DNA of 64,000 nucleotides from Volvox africanus (taxonomy: Eukaryota > Chlorophyta > Chlorophyceae > Chlamydomonadales > Volvocaceae), in contig BSDZ01000086.1 of the NCBI GenBank assembly GCA_030268105.1, forward strand, positions 682,001 to 746,000, read 5' to 3'. The notes beneath the pieces were generated by a model. The model made no database searches and was not told where the DNA came from. It saw only the letters and a list, made by a program, of their open reading frames with translations. The position numbers and the translations under genes are program-made. Below, in pieces: positions 47,382 to 58,413 of the stretch; the stretch's first letter is position 1, and each line of letters opens with the position of its first letter.

Positions 47382-50300
47382 TTGACGGATGCACGGACGG
47401 ATGATCTGCGTGATAAATAACAGTTTGGTGGAATCCATTGACTTTATTAAGCCACACGCCGACTTCATTGCTGCCGCATCGTATGGGCCGCGGGAGGCAG
47501 TGACATGTCGCCCTACTGGCACATGCATAGATGTTTGTGTGTGCTACTTTACCATGACCACCAGCCACAAGCGCACGGGCCACTTGGCAGAGTCTGAGAA
47601 GCTTACTCCGTAAAAGTGACCGACAAGCCTTCATTGAGCCAGCAGCGAGATCAAGGGGCAGTCAACTCACCAGGTGGCCACCCAGGGCGTCTGCCGCGGC
47701 CCCACCCAGGACATGACCGGCGGTAGCATGCCCTCGCGGCAGCAGCTGGTCAGGATACGAGCAGGCGCATAAATGCCCATCAGGATGCCCGTCAAGATAC
47801 CTGCACAGCAGCCCAACAGTAACACAGGGAGGAGGGTCAGGAAAGCGCGGATCCAGCAGCAGCAATGGACCGGAGGGGGGGTTGAGGGAGATCGTAGGGA
47901 GGATCAGTCCAGTTGCTGCGGTGGGAGTTGCGGTGGGGACGCAATGGGTGCCTAATCAGGCAGTTGCTAGTGTACATTAAGCAGAAAACCCAACATGCAG
48001 TGGGAAGTGATGCGTAGAGCACCTGATGCGGGTAATTGTGGCGGAGCAGAAGACCAACAGGGATCCAACAGGACCTTAGCAGACTGGGGAGCCGGTGTGG
48101 CAGCGACGTGTAATATACACGGCACTATAATGAGAGTGGAGCGCCGCCGCTCCGCCGCTGCGCCGCAGAAGTTAATAAAAAATGATGCACACCTGCTTGA
48201 ATCTGTTGATGATATCGTAATAAATGTAATGTCTAAAGATAAATTTTAAGAAGAACTTGAAGAAAAAGCAAGTGATTTTAATATTATGAGGCTTTATATG
48301 GGGTAAAAAGAAGAAAAAAACAATTTATTCACCGATTTCCGATATTATTTTAATAATATGGGCATACATATTCTATCCACGTCCTTCAGTATACTTTGTA
48401 TAGATGTTAATCTATAGATAGTTGTAAGCTAGAACCACTAGAGTGGTTATCTTCATCCTGCGTTGTTAATAGCTTATCAAAAAGAATTTCGATACTGGCT
48501 AAAAATGATGCGGCTGTGGCCGTAAACGATTGTCTGGCGAATAAACCAAGGGAGGAGAGTTTTCAGGTTCTCACCCAGGATGGCACCCAGCGCCACGATG
48601 TACTTGGCCCAGCTGAGGCCCACGTATTCGAATGCCGCGGCGAAGGCCGCGTCTGGGTCGATCTTATTGCGAGGCACCATGAGGCTCAACACGACGGACA
48701 TGAGGATGTAGATGATGCTGACTACTGTAATGGCGCTGATGATACCGATCGGCATTGACCTGTTGTTGTGAAAGCCGCAGCGGCAACAGCCGGGGATGCC
48801 ATACACTGTGTGTCGTTTGACGGTATGTGGGTGTGGAACAACACTTAATTGCGGGCTTATAGAAACACACCGTACGAGGTGGGGTGAGAGCGGGGCACAC
48901 AGCGGGGAAGTGAAGGCAGAGGAGCTCGTCAGGCGGACAAGATTACCGTTCATGCATACCATTCATTCAGCCGTTCTCCGTCATCCTCTGCCTCCCCCCT
49001 TATCCCCAAATCACCACCGGAGCGCAAAAAGAAAGAAGCCCCGCCCCCAAAGCGCTCACTTTGCAGGGTCAACGACCTCCTCTGCGGCGGTCGCAACTCC
49101 GTCGAAACCGATGAAGGAGAAGAAGGCGATACAGGCGCCGTTGAAGACCTGAGGCAAGGACATGGCACAAGCCGGGAGGAAGCCGACGTGCGCGCGGAAA
49201 TGGACAGAAATGGGAAAGCAGACAATGGCAGGGAGGCCCCACGGGACGGGCCCCAGCCACAAACAAAATGCGGCAGTCCAGATGGATGTGCAGACAGGCA
49301 ACCTACTCGGTTCCCCGACTGCATCCAAACCGGCCTTTCTTCGCAGAATTAGACATTTCGGCATTCCGGTGGGGGAGAGGGAGGAGAGGGGGAGGAGAGG
49401 GGAGGCAGCTTTGAACTAGCAGAGTGAGCCCGGCCAAGTTTTACCGGCAACAGCTAGGTATCCTCCCTGTTGTACGGACGCCAGCGTCAACTAGCAGAGA
49501 ATGATTGACACCTGGGCTAAATGTATAACCGCATGGTAATTTGCCCAACATCACAAACTGCCGCCGACCTGCTTCCACTGATCCGGTTGCTCATTGGGGA
49601 AGAAGGGCTTGAAGCTGCGGGGCGTGATAACATCAGGTAAATTGCCGTGGGTCAGTAGTGGGGTTGGCGACTGTGACGCCGGCGTTGAGAAACCCAGGGG
49701 CGAGTGCACACACCTTTAAGGTTGATATGGGTCACGAAGCTTACGCCATAACGTACTTGACAACGGGTGATGGATGGCCACTTTAAAGCTGAACATGCAG
49801 GAACCATGGCTGCTATGTAGGTGGCCTGGTCTGTTTGTTTGTTTGTCTGTCTGTCTGCCTATGTCCGAAAATCGTGAGACCGCCTAGCATGGCATGGGAT
49901 ATACGCAGGGCGGATCACGCGACCTGAGTACGTACTCAGGCACGTGCACATGCAACATCAGGCGACCTGATAAGCTGTATTACGCTCACTTTGCGGAGTC
50001 GCCCTTGATGAATCCAGCAATGATGATGAAGACCATGATGACGACGTGGGTGATGGTGATGATGGTGTTGGCAGTGGTGGACTCTTTGGCGCCCAGGGCG
50101 AGCACGGCAGTCATAGCCAGTGTCAGGCCGAAGGCCCACCTGGAAGGCACCGAGCACGGGTATACAACCGTACCATAGGCTGCTGGGGTATGGCAGGCTG
50201 CGGTATGGCAGGTTGGGTGATTTCCTTTAGACAGGTGCTGGAACGTGGCTGCGTGTTATTACCTAGCAAAGTACCTTATCTTTTACGTTGATAAGGTAAA

Positions 50301-53300
50301 AGATAAAGTGAAGTCATTATCAGACGATTAAAGTGAAGTGATCATGTCGCGTTCGCTACGATGGTTGGCCATTTATTGCGTTTGAGCGTCCGTATAATCT
50401 GTTCTTATGATTCCAGCCTGACTCGCGGGCAGTCACTCATAAAACTAGAGGTACAGTCACAATGCTTACCAGTCAATCGTATACGTTGTGCCTCCGAACG
50501 TCCAATCGTACACGAAGAAACCCGAGGGCTGCGTTAGCGACCGGTAAGAGGGGCCCACCATCAGCACGTGCGCGCCATGTTGAAGGCAGTGCTACAAACA
50601 CGTATAACTGTAAATGCCGCGGTTGGGACTTGCCGAGAGGGCACACGATTGTCGGAGTTACAAGAAATAAGCTATAAAATTGCCTGCCGCCGCGCAGCCC
50701 AGGGCGGGGCAAGTCCGCTCAGCGGACAGGAGGAGCCGAGAAGGCCGCGGAACAGGCCGACTGCCGACTGGCAGGGGTTCTGTCACTGGATCAAGGAGCC
50801 GGAGACCTCCCGTACGCATGACCGGGCTGCATGTCACGCGGGGCAAAAACAACTGTTTCCGCCAACTTCCATGCAGGCTTCCGTCCAAGGCCGTCCAAAC
50901 CCCAACCCCAACTTACCCGCAACGAAATCCCAACTAACCCTCTATGAAATCCCATCTAAACCCCAAACTAAATATTTGAACAAAAAACCGGGGAGCCCTT
51001 TCCAGTTTCCACTTGCGGCTTTCCGTAGCCAGTATAACCGCATTACGACGTGACGCATACCTTGTCTAACAGAATCGCAAAGTATGGCGCGAAGCCGCGA
51101 ATGACCGCAGCGTCCGCCAAAATGTACTCAAACAGCAAATTGGACACCACCACCCTGGCGATTGGGGAAAAGTCATGGGGGTTAGGGCGTGGGCTATAAT
51201 TAACATACGTCGATGGATCCCCAAGATGACCTAGGATAATGCATGCCGAGCCATCGCCACAGACAGCCCTCCCGTCCGGGGCGTCCAAGAAAGGACAACA
51301 CCGGCCACGAGGTCCACCAACTCGGCTAGATATGGACGACACCTCTCTCTAATACGAGACAGACGCGGTCTGATAATGGCCTGATGAGAGGCGCGGCTCA
51401 ACGTTTGACAGGCCGCGGGGGTGCTCCGGCTGTAACACGACGCTCCAAATGCCGCGCGGTCTGCTCATCATGCATTCCGCCGTATATTCTGCTGTACATT
51501 CCGCCCACCCCGTCACCACCTACCACGCCATAAACTCGCCCAGCGATCCCGCGATGTAGTTATACCTGGTGGTGGTATATACGGTACACGGTATGTACGG
51601 TGTGTACGACACGTAAGTCTGGGCTCCAGAGTATTACATGAAGATGGCTTGCTTGCCTGACTGCAACACTGCAGCTGCCTTTACCGCATAATCGTTGTGA
51701 TGATGTATTTCCCAAGTCTGTTAAGTATCCGACCCCGTTTGCCACGAAGGATCGCCACGAAGCAGAGCAGTGCCGGGCCTGCTTTATTACCGGCCAACAG
51801 CAGCGTCGGAATCCCCGAGGATGCAAGTGTGCTGATACGGCGTTTGTTTCTTTTACCAGAAAATGAGTGCACTTGCTTTGCGTTGCGTTCGCGTCCATAT
51901 TTGTGTGTCCTGATATCTCGCTGTGCCACTCTTACTGCCACCCTGCCCCCGCCTGCTGGGCAACCCCTACTTGTAAATGCACAAAAACATGTGCTACGTA
52001 CTGCTGCCAACGTGCGTTACTCACGCGGCTCCTGCGAGCGGCATGTCCACTGCAAATTCCGAGTAGCAGAAGCAGGAGAGGTAAGCACTGATGGCCTGCG
52101 GTAGTGAAGGAATAGACTTCGACACAGATTAGCAAGAAAGTGAACGGGCGAAAAAGCTGCCGGTACCATCTAAGCAACTGACCGACCCGCGCGTGCGTGA
52201 CGTTGGTTTGAGTACGTCAGGTGTGACGAACGAGTAACGATGTATGTCGTACTTGTGATCGATAAACTAACTGGCATTCTGCTGCCAAAACTGCGCCAAG
52301 CGCTTATGCCTGGATACCCCTAACTTTTCTTGTAAGACCTGCGCTAGTCAACCCGGTATACATGCGAGCAGGGTGTCTCCGTCCATACCACGCAGCACCA
52401 GCAGCTCACCGCAATCACGTAGGAGATGCAAACCGCTGGGCCCGTGTACTTGATGGAGACTTGTCCAGGAGTCAGGAAGATACCTGGCGAAAGGGGTGGG
52501 AGCATGCAGGGGGTGGGTGGGTTGCACACTTGATGGATGCCCTACGGATCGATCGATGTCATAGACATGAGCCTACATGCATCTATGGCCAAGACTGTAA
52601 GCATGACCGAGAAAAGGATTCGTACACGCGCACAAATATTCTTTGGAATGGCTTAAGCCCGACCATCATGTTGCCCGCGGAAGCTGTTCAAATTGGTTCA
52701 GTTGCCATTGGCCCCGCTCGTAGTCTACGATACATGACTGGAAATTTCAAGCATAGCTGGCATGGACATGACACACATGCATACACCTTTGTATGCATGT
52801 GTGTTTCTCCCCCCCTCCCCCTGCGTTGTGGTGTGGCCCGATGGTCAGGGCCCCTTGTGCTTGTCCTTTCAGGGTAAGTCGCCCACAGTGTAACACCTTT
52901 GTGTTCCAATTAATATGGGTCGTACGTGACGTTGGGATTGGGGGGTTTGGAGATTTTTTGGGATACGGCTGCACAGCTATGTACGGTGTGATGGTGTTGT
53001 AACGAGAGTTGGCTGTACGCCACCGTATCAGGGCAACAGCGGAATATACGGTTCAAAAATCGTTCGGACTGTGTACGAATCACTACCGTTCGTTCCCACG
53101 TATCCAAACATGTGCAAACCCGCCACGTGGGATTACCAGCTCACCAGCCCCTAGCATAAGGCCGACGCCCACGGCAGTTAGCCCGACAGGTCCCAAAGTT
53201 TTCTTGAGGGGACCCTGCAATAGGTAGCTGATTGTTGGGTAACCTTGCCAAGAGCAAATAAACGGCTTCAGCCCGGGTAGAGGTCAGGACTGCACAATGT

Positions 53301-53733
53301 AGGAGCTTTGAATAATAGAGGATAAGCAGATTGGCAAGCGGAAGCAAAAGCAAAAATATTAGCAATAGAATTAGTAATAGCAACATCGTCCGTTGGGCGG
53401 CGTGGTCAGCCTTGCTTGTCGCCGGCTCGCTGTCCGGTTGTCCGACAGGCAAGCTGCCGTTAAACCTGAAACCCTCACCTTTTCTTCTGCATCAACTTCC
53501 ATCTCCTCTTTTGTTTTAATCTTACATACACGATGTCTAAGGACATGGGGAAACTGCAATTAAGCCGGCATCCGAAAGCATTCGTTATCAATATACGAGT
53601 ACCTATCAGCCTGGTTTGAAAGCATCTTACTTACTTTACGAAGGACTTCAAAATATTCATTTGGACTGAAGCCCCAGGCGGTGCTTGTCAACAACGCCTT
53701 TCCGTCATCCGCTAGGCTAGAAAAGAAACCCAT
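45036..53733 (-). CDS. Cationic amino acid transporter (APC superfamily, CAT/SLC7-type)
   Basis: Multi-pass permease for basic amino acids. Eighteen exons: 53733-53635 (ATG), 53214-53145, 52483-52410, 52095-52025, 51565-51524, 51154-51061, 50528-50470, 50139-49990, 49614-49569, 49148-49060, 48759-48575, 47800-47671, 47323-~47183, ~46968-46817, 46686-46454, 46143-46034, 45816-45739 and 45162-45036 (TAG). All join in phase; only the 47183/46968 junction is uncertain. The sum is 649 residues, normal for CATs. Hallmarks in order: LGPVGLTAVGVGLMLGAG (helix 1), LSCFCYSEFAVDMPLAG, LFEYILADAAVIRGF, LGAKESTTAN, IAFFSFIGFDGVATAAEEVV (the classic CAT motif), MVPRNKID, MVSIGTLVVFWF, and VPFYPFIPCASIFVNIFLL in the added C-terminal helices. 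The tail is hydrophilic and acidic (residues from about 609). Membrane location (plasma or vacuolar) is not evident. Confidence 0.93.
46265..46328. repeat. ATGC-rich perfect inverted repeat, 17-bp arms
   Basis: Arms 46265-46281 (GCATGCATGCATTTCAC) and 46312-46328 are exact reverse complements around a 30-base loop. Lies in the transporter intron between exons 46686-46454 and 46143-46034. Further ATGC repeats occur just to the left (46247-46257). Confidence 0.93.
47337..47381. repeat. (GACA)n(GGCA)n compound microsatellite
   Basis: About three GACA units followed by about nine GGCA units, starting 14 bases from the transporter exon that begins at 47323, on the intron side of its acceptor. Confidence 0.93.
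48170..48420 (+). other. AT-rich, coding-like insert inside a transporter intron
   Basis: Within the intron between exons 48759-48575 and 47800-47671 the composition drops sharply to AT-rich. One plus-strand frame stays open for about 80 codons apart from TAA at 48247-48249 and 48304-48306, and reads like ordinary protein (HLLESVDDIVINVMSKDKF, stop, EELEEKASDFNIMRLYMG). Codon choice is strongly A/T-ending, unlike the host genes. Family not recognised; a decayed foreign, transposon or organellar fragment are all possible. Confidence 0.4.
50276..50306. repeat. Small AT-rich inverted repeat in a transporter intron
   Basis: TTATCTTTTAC (50276-50286) pairs exactly with GTAAAAGATAA (50296-50306), with a 9-base loop. 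Between exons 50528-50470 and 50139-49990. Confidence 0.85.
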
Positions 53734-54050
53734 GCTCTGCTAATAAACTCTGCACAAATAGCATAAAGCTGTAAAGCCATGTATATTCTGTAAATGCTAT
53801 GTAAATGCGCGTGCATCTTTTTGTGGTCGTGGTGGGGACGAGCACGTGCGTGTTATACTCACGGAACTAACAGACTGCTCGAAGCTAGAAGTCGGATATA
53901 TTTCAAATTTATTGTTAAGTTAAACTACTTGAACTACGCCAACGAGCGATCAGCTAGCTGCTTAGGTAGCCGCGGGTTGAGGATCACGATTTCCATATGC
54001 CTCCCGTTTACCTAAGTTGCATACGCATAAGTAAGGTTTTGTGAAGGATT

Positions 54051-54172
54051 TTAATAATATAGAAGTGCATTACGTCAGTGGGGTTGGGAATGTAAGCATT
54101 CGGGTTTTGCTTTGTGGCGAACTCGTTTGGATGAGTTTCTGCTTGGAGTTAGTTTCTATCACTTGCTGTAAT
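54051..54172 (+). mobile_element. Copia fragment A: pol C-terminus and downstream spacer
   Basis: Plus-strand copy of the very end of a copia pol frame (KCITSVGLGM then stop near 54091) and about 80 bp beyond it. It is roughly 85% identical to the reverse complement of 54428-54530. No LTR or upstream pol remains. Confidence 0.65.
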
Positions 54173-54400
54173 GTAGACTACCAGACATTAGGAAGCCTGA
54201 CGTTATTACGAGAAAGTATTCGTTACATTGTATCGGATAGTCGAAAGAAGACTTATTGTTCGCTCTGGAGTTGGCACAAATACTATAGCACTACAGATTA
54301 GGCGCGGGTCGATAGCGTACTGCCGAGTACAGCTACAGTAACACGATTGTTGCTCGAACGGATCGCTATAGATCCCAACTGATACACCATTTGATAGCAC
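54173..54400 (-). repeat. Probable copia LTR
   Basis: On the minus strand it starts TGCTATCA directly after CTCAAGGGGGCG, which looks like a polypurine tract following the copia pol stop and spacer. The far end is placed where similarity to fragment A stops, next to TGTAATG on the plus strand (CATTACA on minus). No second LTR copy was found, so the limits are approximate. Confidence 0.45.
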
Positions 54401-54477
54401 GCCCCCTTGAGACGTACCTAACAACAAATGATAGAAAATAACTCCAAGCAGAAACTCATCCAAATGAGTTCTCCTCA

Positions 54478-55108
54478 AGCAAAGCCCAAATGCTTACATT
54501 CCCAACCCCATTGCCATAATGCACTTCCTAAACTTAATCTCTCCAAGTGCCTTTGTCAGCACATCTGCCACCATATCATCCGTCAAACAATAAGACAGTG
54601 CAACTTCCTAGAGACTTGCTCCCGTACTAGGTGATGCTGCATGTCAATGTGCTTGGAATGAACCGACGTTATTGGGTTGCTCCCCATGCTCATCGCCCCC
54701 TGGGAATCCATCGAATCTCTATAGCCTCCTCTGACCCCAAACCCAAGTCTCCCGCCAGCTTGGGAAGCTAAAGCGCCTCCCGTACTGCAGCTGCTGGTAC
54801 TCCGCCTCCACTGACGAAACTGCCACCCTGCGCTGCAATTGGCTGTTCCAGCTGATAGCTGCTCCGCCTAGCAGAAACACGTAGCCAGTTGTAGATCTCC
54901 AAGTGGCTGGATCTCCAGCCCAGTTGGAATCATTATAGCTCGCCATATCTAGATCTCCTTCTCCGTCAAAGCATAGTCCGATATTCAGAGCCAGTGAAAT
55001 GACTCCACCAACCCCTGGTGGCGAAACCACGCCGCTACATGTCCATGTGCCTGCATCGCTGTTCTGCAATGGTCCGCACTGCCCAAAACTGACATACCAT
55101 GAACGCAC
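54478..55108 (-). pseudogene. Copia fragment B: RNase H and C-terminus of pol
   Basis: Minus strand carries typical Ty1/copia RNase H blocks: YNDSNWAGDPATWRSTTGYV, SWNSQLQRRVAVSSVEAEYQ, then in shifted frames SKHIDMQHHLVREQV and DDMVADVLTKAL, ending near 54491. At least two frameshifts and an in-frame stop break it. No reverse transcriptase or integrase is present upstream, so this is a 5'-truncated relic. Confidence 0.82.
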
Positions 55109-58100
55109 TGCAGCGGTTTACCGCTGGTATGAAACAGGACTCCAAACACATCTGACTGGCCCTTACCATCACCTTGCTTGGCCAAGGGCACCCTTATGAT
55201 TCCCAAACACAAGATTCGATAAAAAAAATTGTGTACACCCTTTATGGTGACACCTCTCACTGCGTAACTCAGAAGCCATACCCCCACATCAGGGGTATTC
55301 AGATACACAGAACTCGGCCACCATCCCCCAACTTAGGGCTCCTTCGGAACGCGGAACTCAGCCGCCCTTCCTCATAGGAAACTGAGGCATTTAGACACGC
55401 TCCAGGTGTTGCCTAAACTGCTGTACTGTTACGGCCTCCATTAACAATACACCCGATAGTTATAATATAATAATTACGGCAATAATCTGAGACAACCCTA
55501 AAAGCCACCCCCAAGTCGTACCAGCGGCTCGAGGTACGCGTCTTTATACCCACCCGGTTCTGCATTACCCCAGTACCAGGTTCGTTAGCCCAATGGAGTT
55601 GCATGCGAACCGAATCGAAGAGCAGTGATCTATCTCTGTGGCCTATCTCTGTCTATCTCTCCGACCAGGTAGAACTTCAATACGTTCCTGAAGCATTCTG
55701 ACACCCGAATACGGGTAATATCGTAGATTCAATTTCATAACAACATAGGTACGCTCGTCCGAAAACGAATTGCGGACAGACATATAATTCAATATAACCT
55801 CTAATATTTCCATAAAACCATTTCATTTCAGCTCAGCATGGAATTGTGCTTTGGTTTCGCTGTATGTGTAGTAATCGCTACGTAATCACTTGCGAACGTC
55901 GTACAAGCGGCACGCACAAGACGAGTAAGAGGTGTAAAAAGCACATAGCCAGCATCTTGAGAAACCCTTTTGACAGTATTTCATAAGCCTACGGACATGC
56001 TGTGTTACCTTTTTAGGGTTGAACTCACCGTGTTAGTCGGCATGACGGTATGTTAACGACTGGACCTGCATTCGAGCTCCTCAAAATAAAGCTAACTAAT
56101 ATGCTAAACGGCACTATTACCAATTGAAGAGAAAGGATTAGGCACGCTTTGGCGTCTATGTACTATATTAGCAGTACACATTTGGCACCAGTATGAGTTA
56201 TGTGCCGATGATATCAGGCAGGGGAGACATCTCCTCTGATGTCAGGTGCCAGAGCAAGGAGGCTGGAACCGACACGCATGCACTTAATTAAAAAAATTAT
56301 CGCCGAATTCGGACGGGTGAAAATATTGACGTTCTGTTGGCCCATAAAAGTGTGTCTTCAGAGCTGGCACCAATTCAGGTTCACCTCGCCAGCTAAGTGT
56401 AGGATAAGATACAACTCACGGATAATACTTTATTACATGCCACATGGTTTCATTCGCCGGGCCTGGAAAACCGGTTACAGTGCACGTCAAATCAAAGATT
56501 AAGCAATGTAAGCAAGTAAAACATGCAACAGTACTTGCAAAAATACTTTAAAAACGCTTTTTGCTGCATAATGGAAGGCATGTAACGAGCAGCCCGACAA
56601 TTACAACTGGTCAACTGATTATTGATAGAAGTACACGATGCATTCGGCATACGTATGATCCACTGGATTGCCGGACCACGATGCCTTCGTGGATGCTATT
56701 AGCTTTGCCATGCCATGCCATGCTCCGTCACCATGCTCAGTCGCCATGCTTCAACTATTTAACCATTATGGCCAAGGGGAGTTGCTCCCTTGATCAGGCC
56801 ATGGCATCAAGAGATTCCAATAAGAAAACTTCATCAGGCGTAGGCCGGCTGCATACCGTCCTCACCAAGACTGAAACCAACCACTTATGGCGGCTGCTGT
56901 CGGCCCAGCAACCTCGGGCTCCTTCGCACTCCCGGAGGGGCGGAATGTACCTCAGTGCCTACTTCCGAGACTTGTTGCTGCCCTTGGCTCTGCTGCTGGC
57001 CACGGACACGCCCCATGCCCCTGCGTCGTTGAGGCGACGTCTCTTGTGTGAAAGTGCCTGTAGTGTCGCCTTCCGCTCTCCTCACACGCTGCCTGGCTCC
57101 AGACGGCGAGCCTGAAGATGCAGCGCATCCAGACGGCGACTTCCCCAATGCACCATCGGTCGCAGTCCCCGTGCTGCTCGGCTGCGGCGCGGCGCCGCGG
57201 CGCCCCGTTTCGACGCTCTGTCCGACTTCTCCAGCCCCATCTTCCAGTTCAATAGCGTCTGCTGGTGCCATCATTCCAGCGATTATGGCTCGATCTTCCC
57301 GTTCCATCATTGAACCAATGGCTGACTCTGAGATCCCGGGCAGCCCCCTCCTACTCCGAGCTCTGAAATTAAACCCAGCGAACTCCCGAGCCGACGCATT
57401 TTCAGCTCCTGCTTCACCGGAGCCTTGCACGCCGCCGGCAGCGGCAACGTTGGAAAGTGGCTGCCCGGAAAGGAGTCAGGCAGCATCCTTTGCGGAATCT
57501 GCCTCCGACGCGGTCCCGCTCAGAAGGGCCGCCGCCTCCTCGCCCTTAGCATAAGCTGTTGGCCTGTCCCGGATGATGCGCTCCAGCCGAATCTGAATTT
57601 GTTTTCAGAGCAATGTGTACCACAGCACAAGCGCTCAGGAGACAGGTGACATAAGTGACCCGGCTGCAGGTGAGATGGCAATCCACCCCTGTTCTTCGCC
57701 GAAGAACTTCGGGCCGGTGAAGGCCGATTTCCTGTTCATAGCGTTGCGTACTAATATTGATGCCCCGCCGTTAGTTGGGCCACAACCGACAAGGTGCGCC
57801 TTTTCTACCGGTGTGCGTGAGGCACGCAATCAGTGATAGCACAGCGGCGCTCTATGCACCCCGTGGTTGCGCTGGTGTGTGTGTGTGTGGGGGGGGGGGA
57901 AACCGCCTTATGCCAAGGGCGTGCAAGATGGTTAGGTCTTGATAGCGATGAGACGCTTCAGACGGCTCTGAGCGGCACAGACAGACCAGGAGGAAACGCG
58001 TAGCCGCAGTAGGGCGGCATAAGCTACACACCAGGTGTGACCCCTTGCGTGCAAGAGTGAATTACTAAGTGGCTACCACCCGCGCATCCAAGGCACTGCC

Positions 58101-58356
58101 AACGGGGATGGGTTCGAAGTAGGGAAGAGCGAAAACATGAACAGGAGGGGCCAAAAACACGGCTGTGAACGTACATATCATCCACTACACCGCGTGGAAG
58201 CAATCAAAGACAAGGTCAGGTTTGATCCAGAAGCGCAACTACGCTTTCTCGGTGCGTGTCAATAGCGAGTGCTCTTGCCAGTGTATGGCCCAGGCTTCAG
58301 TTTCAACATATATAATTCCTAGGACTTCCAAGACACCAACCGATAACTCTCTATGC
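55109..58356. other. Gene-poor region left of the molybdate transporter
   Basis: No gene could be supported. A minus-strand frame at 57430-56885 (GTG start, about 180 codons, ending RRSPRLLGRQQPP) continues upstream past a stop into AKGEEAAALL-like sequence; it is Gly/Ser/Arg-rich and might be a degraded retroelement linker, but nothing firm can be said. A short GT run followed by eleven G lies at about 57876-57900. Confidence 0.4.
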
Positions 58357-58361
58357 TTACA
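58357..58361 (-). promoter_or_regulatory. MOT2: TGTAA poly(A) signal of MOT2
   Basis: TTACA on the plus strand, 53 nt beyond the stop codon. Its closeness supports 58414 as the true end of the coding region. Confidence 0.5.
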
Positions 58362-58413
58362 AAAGCTTGCTTAAGAAGACAGTATATCCCAACCTGAGTC
58401 TGGTCTAATCCAA

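Noticed and set aside
56885..57430. 181-codon Gly/Ser/Arg-rich minus frame as a gene
   Set aside because: GTG start, an in-frame stop just upstream of otherwise continuous sequence, and no domain; kept only as a note on the region.
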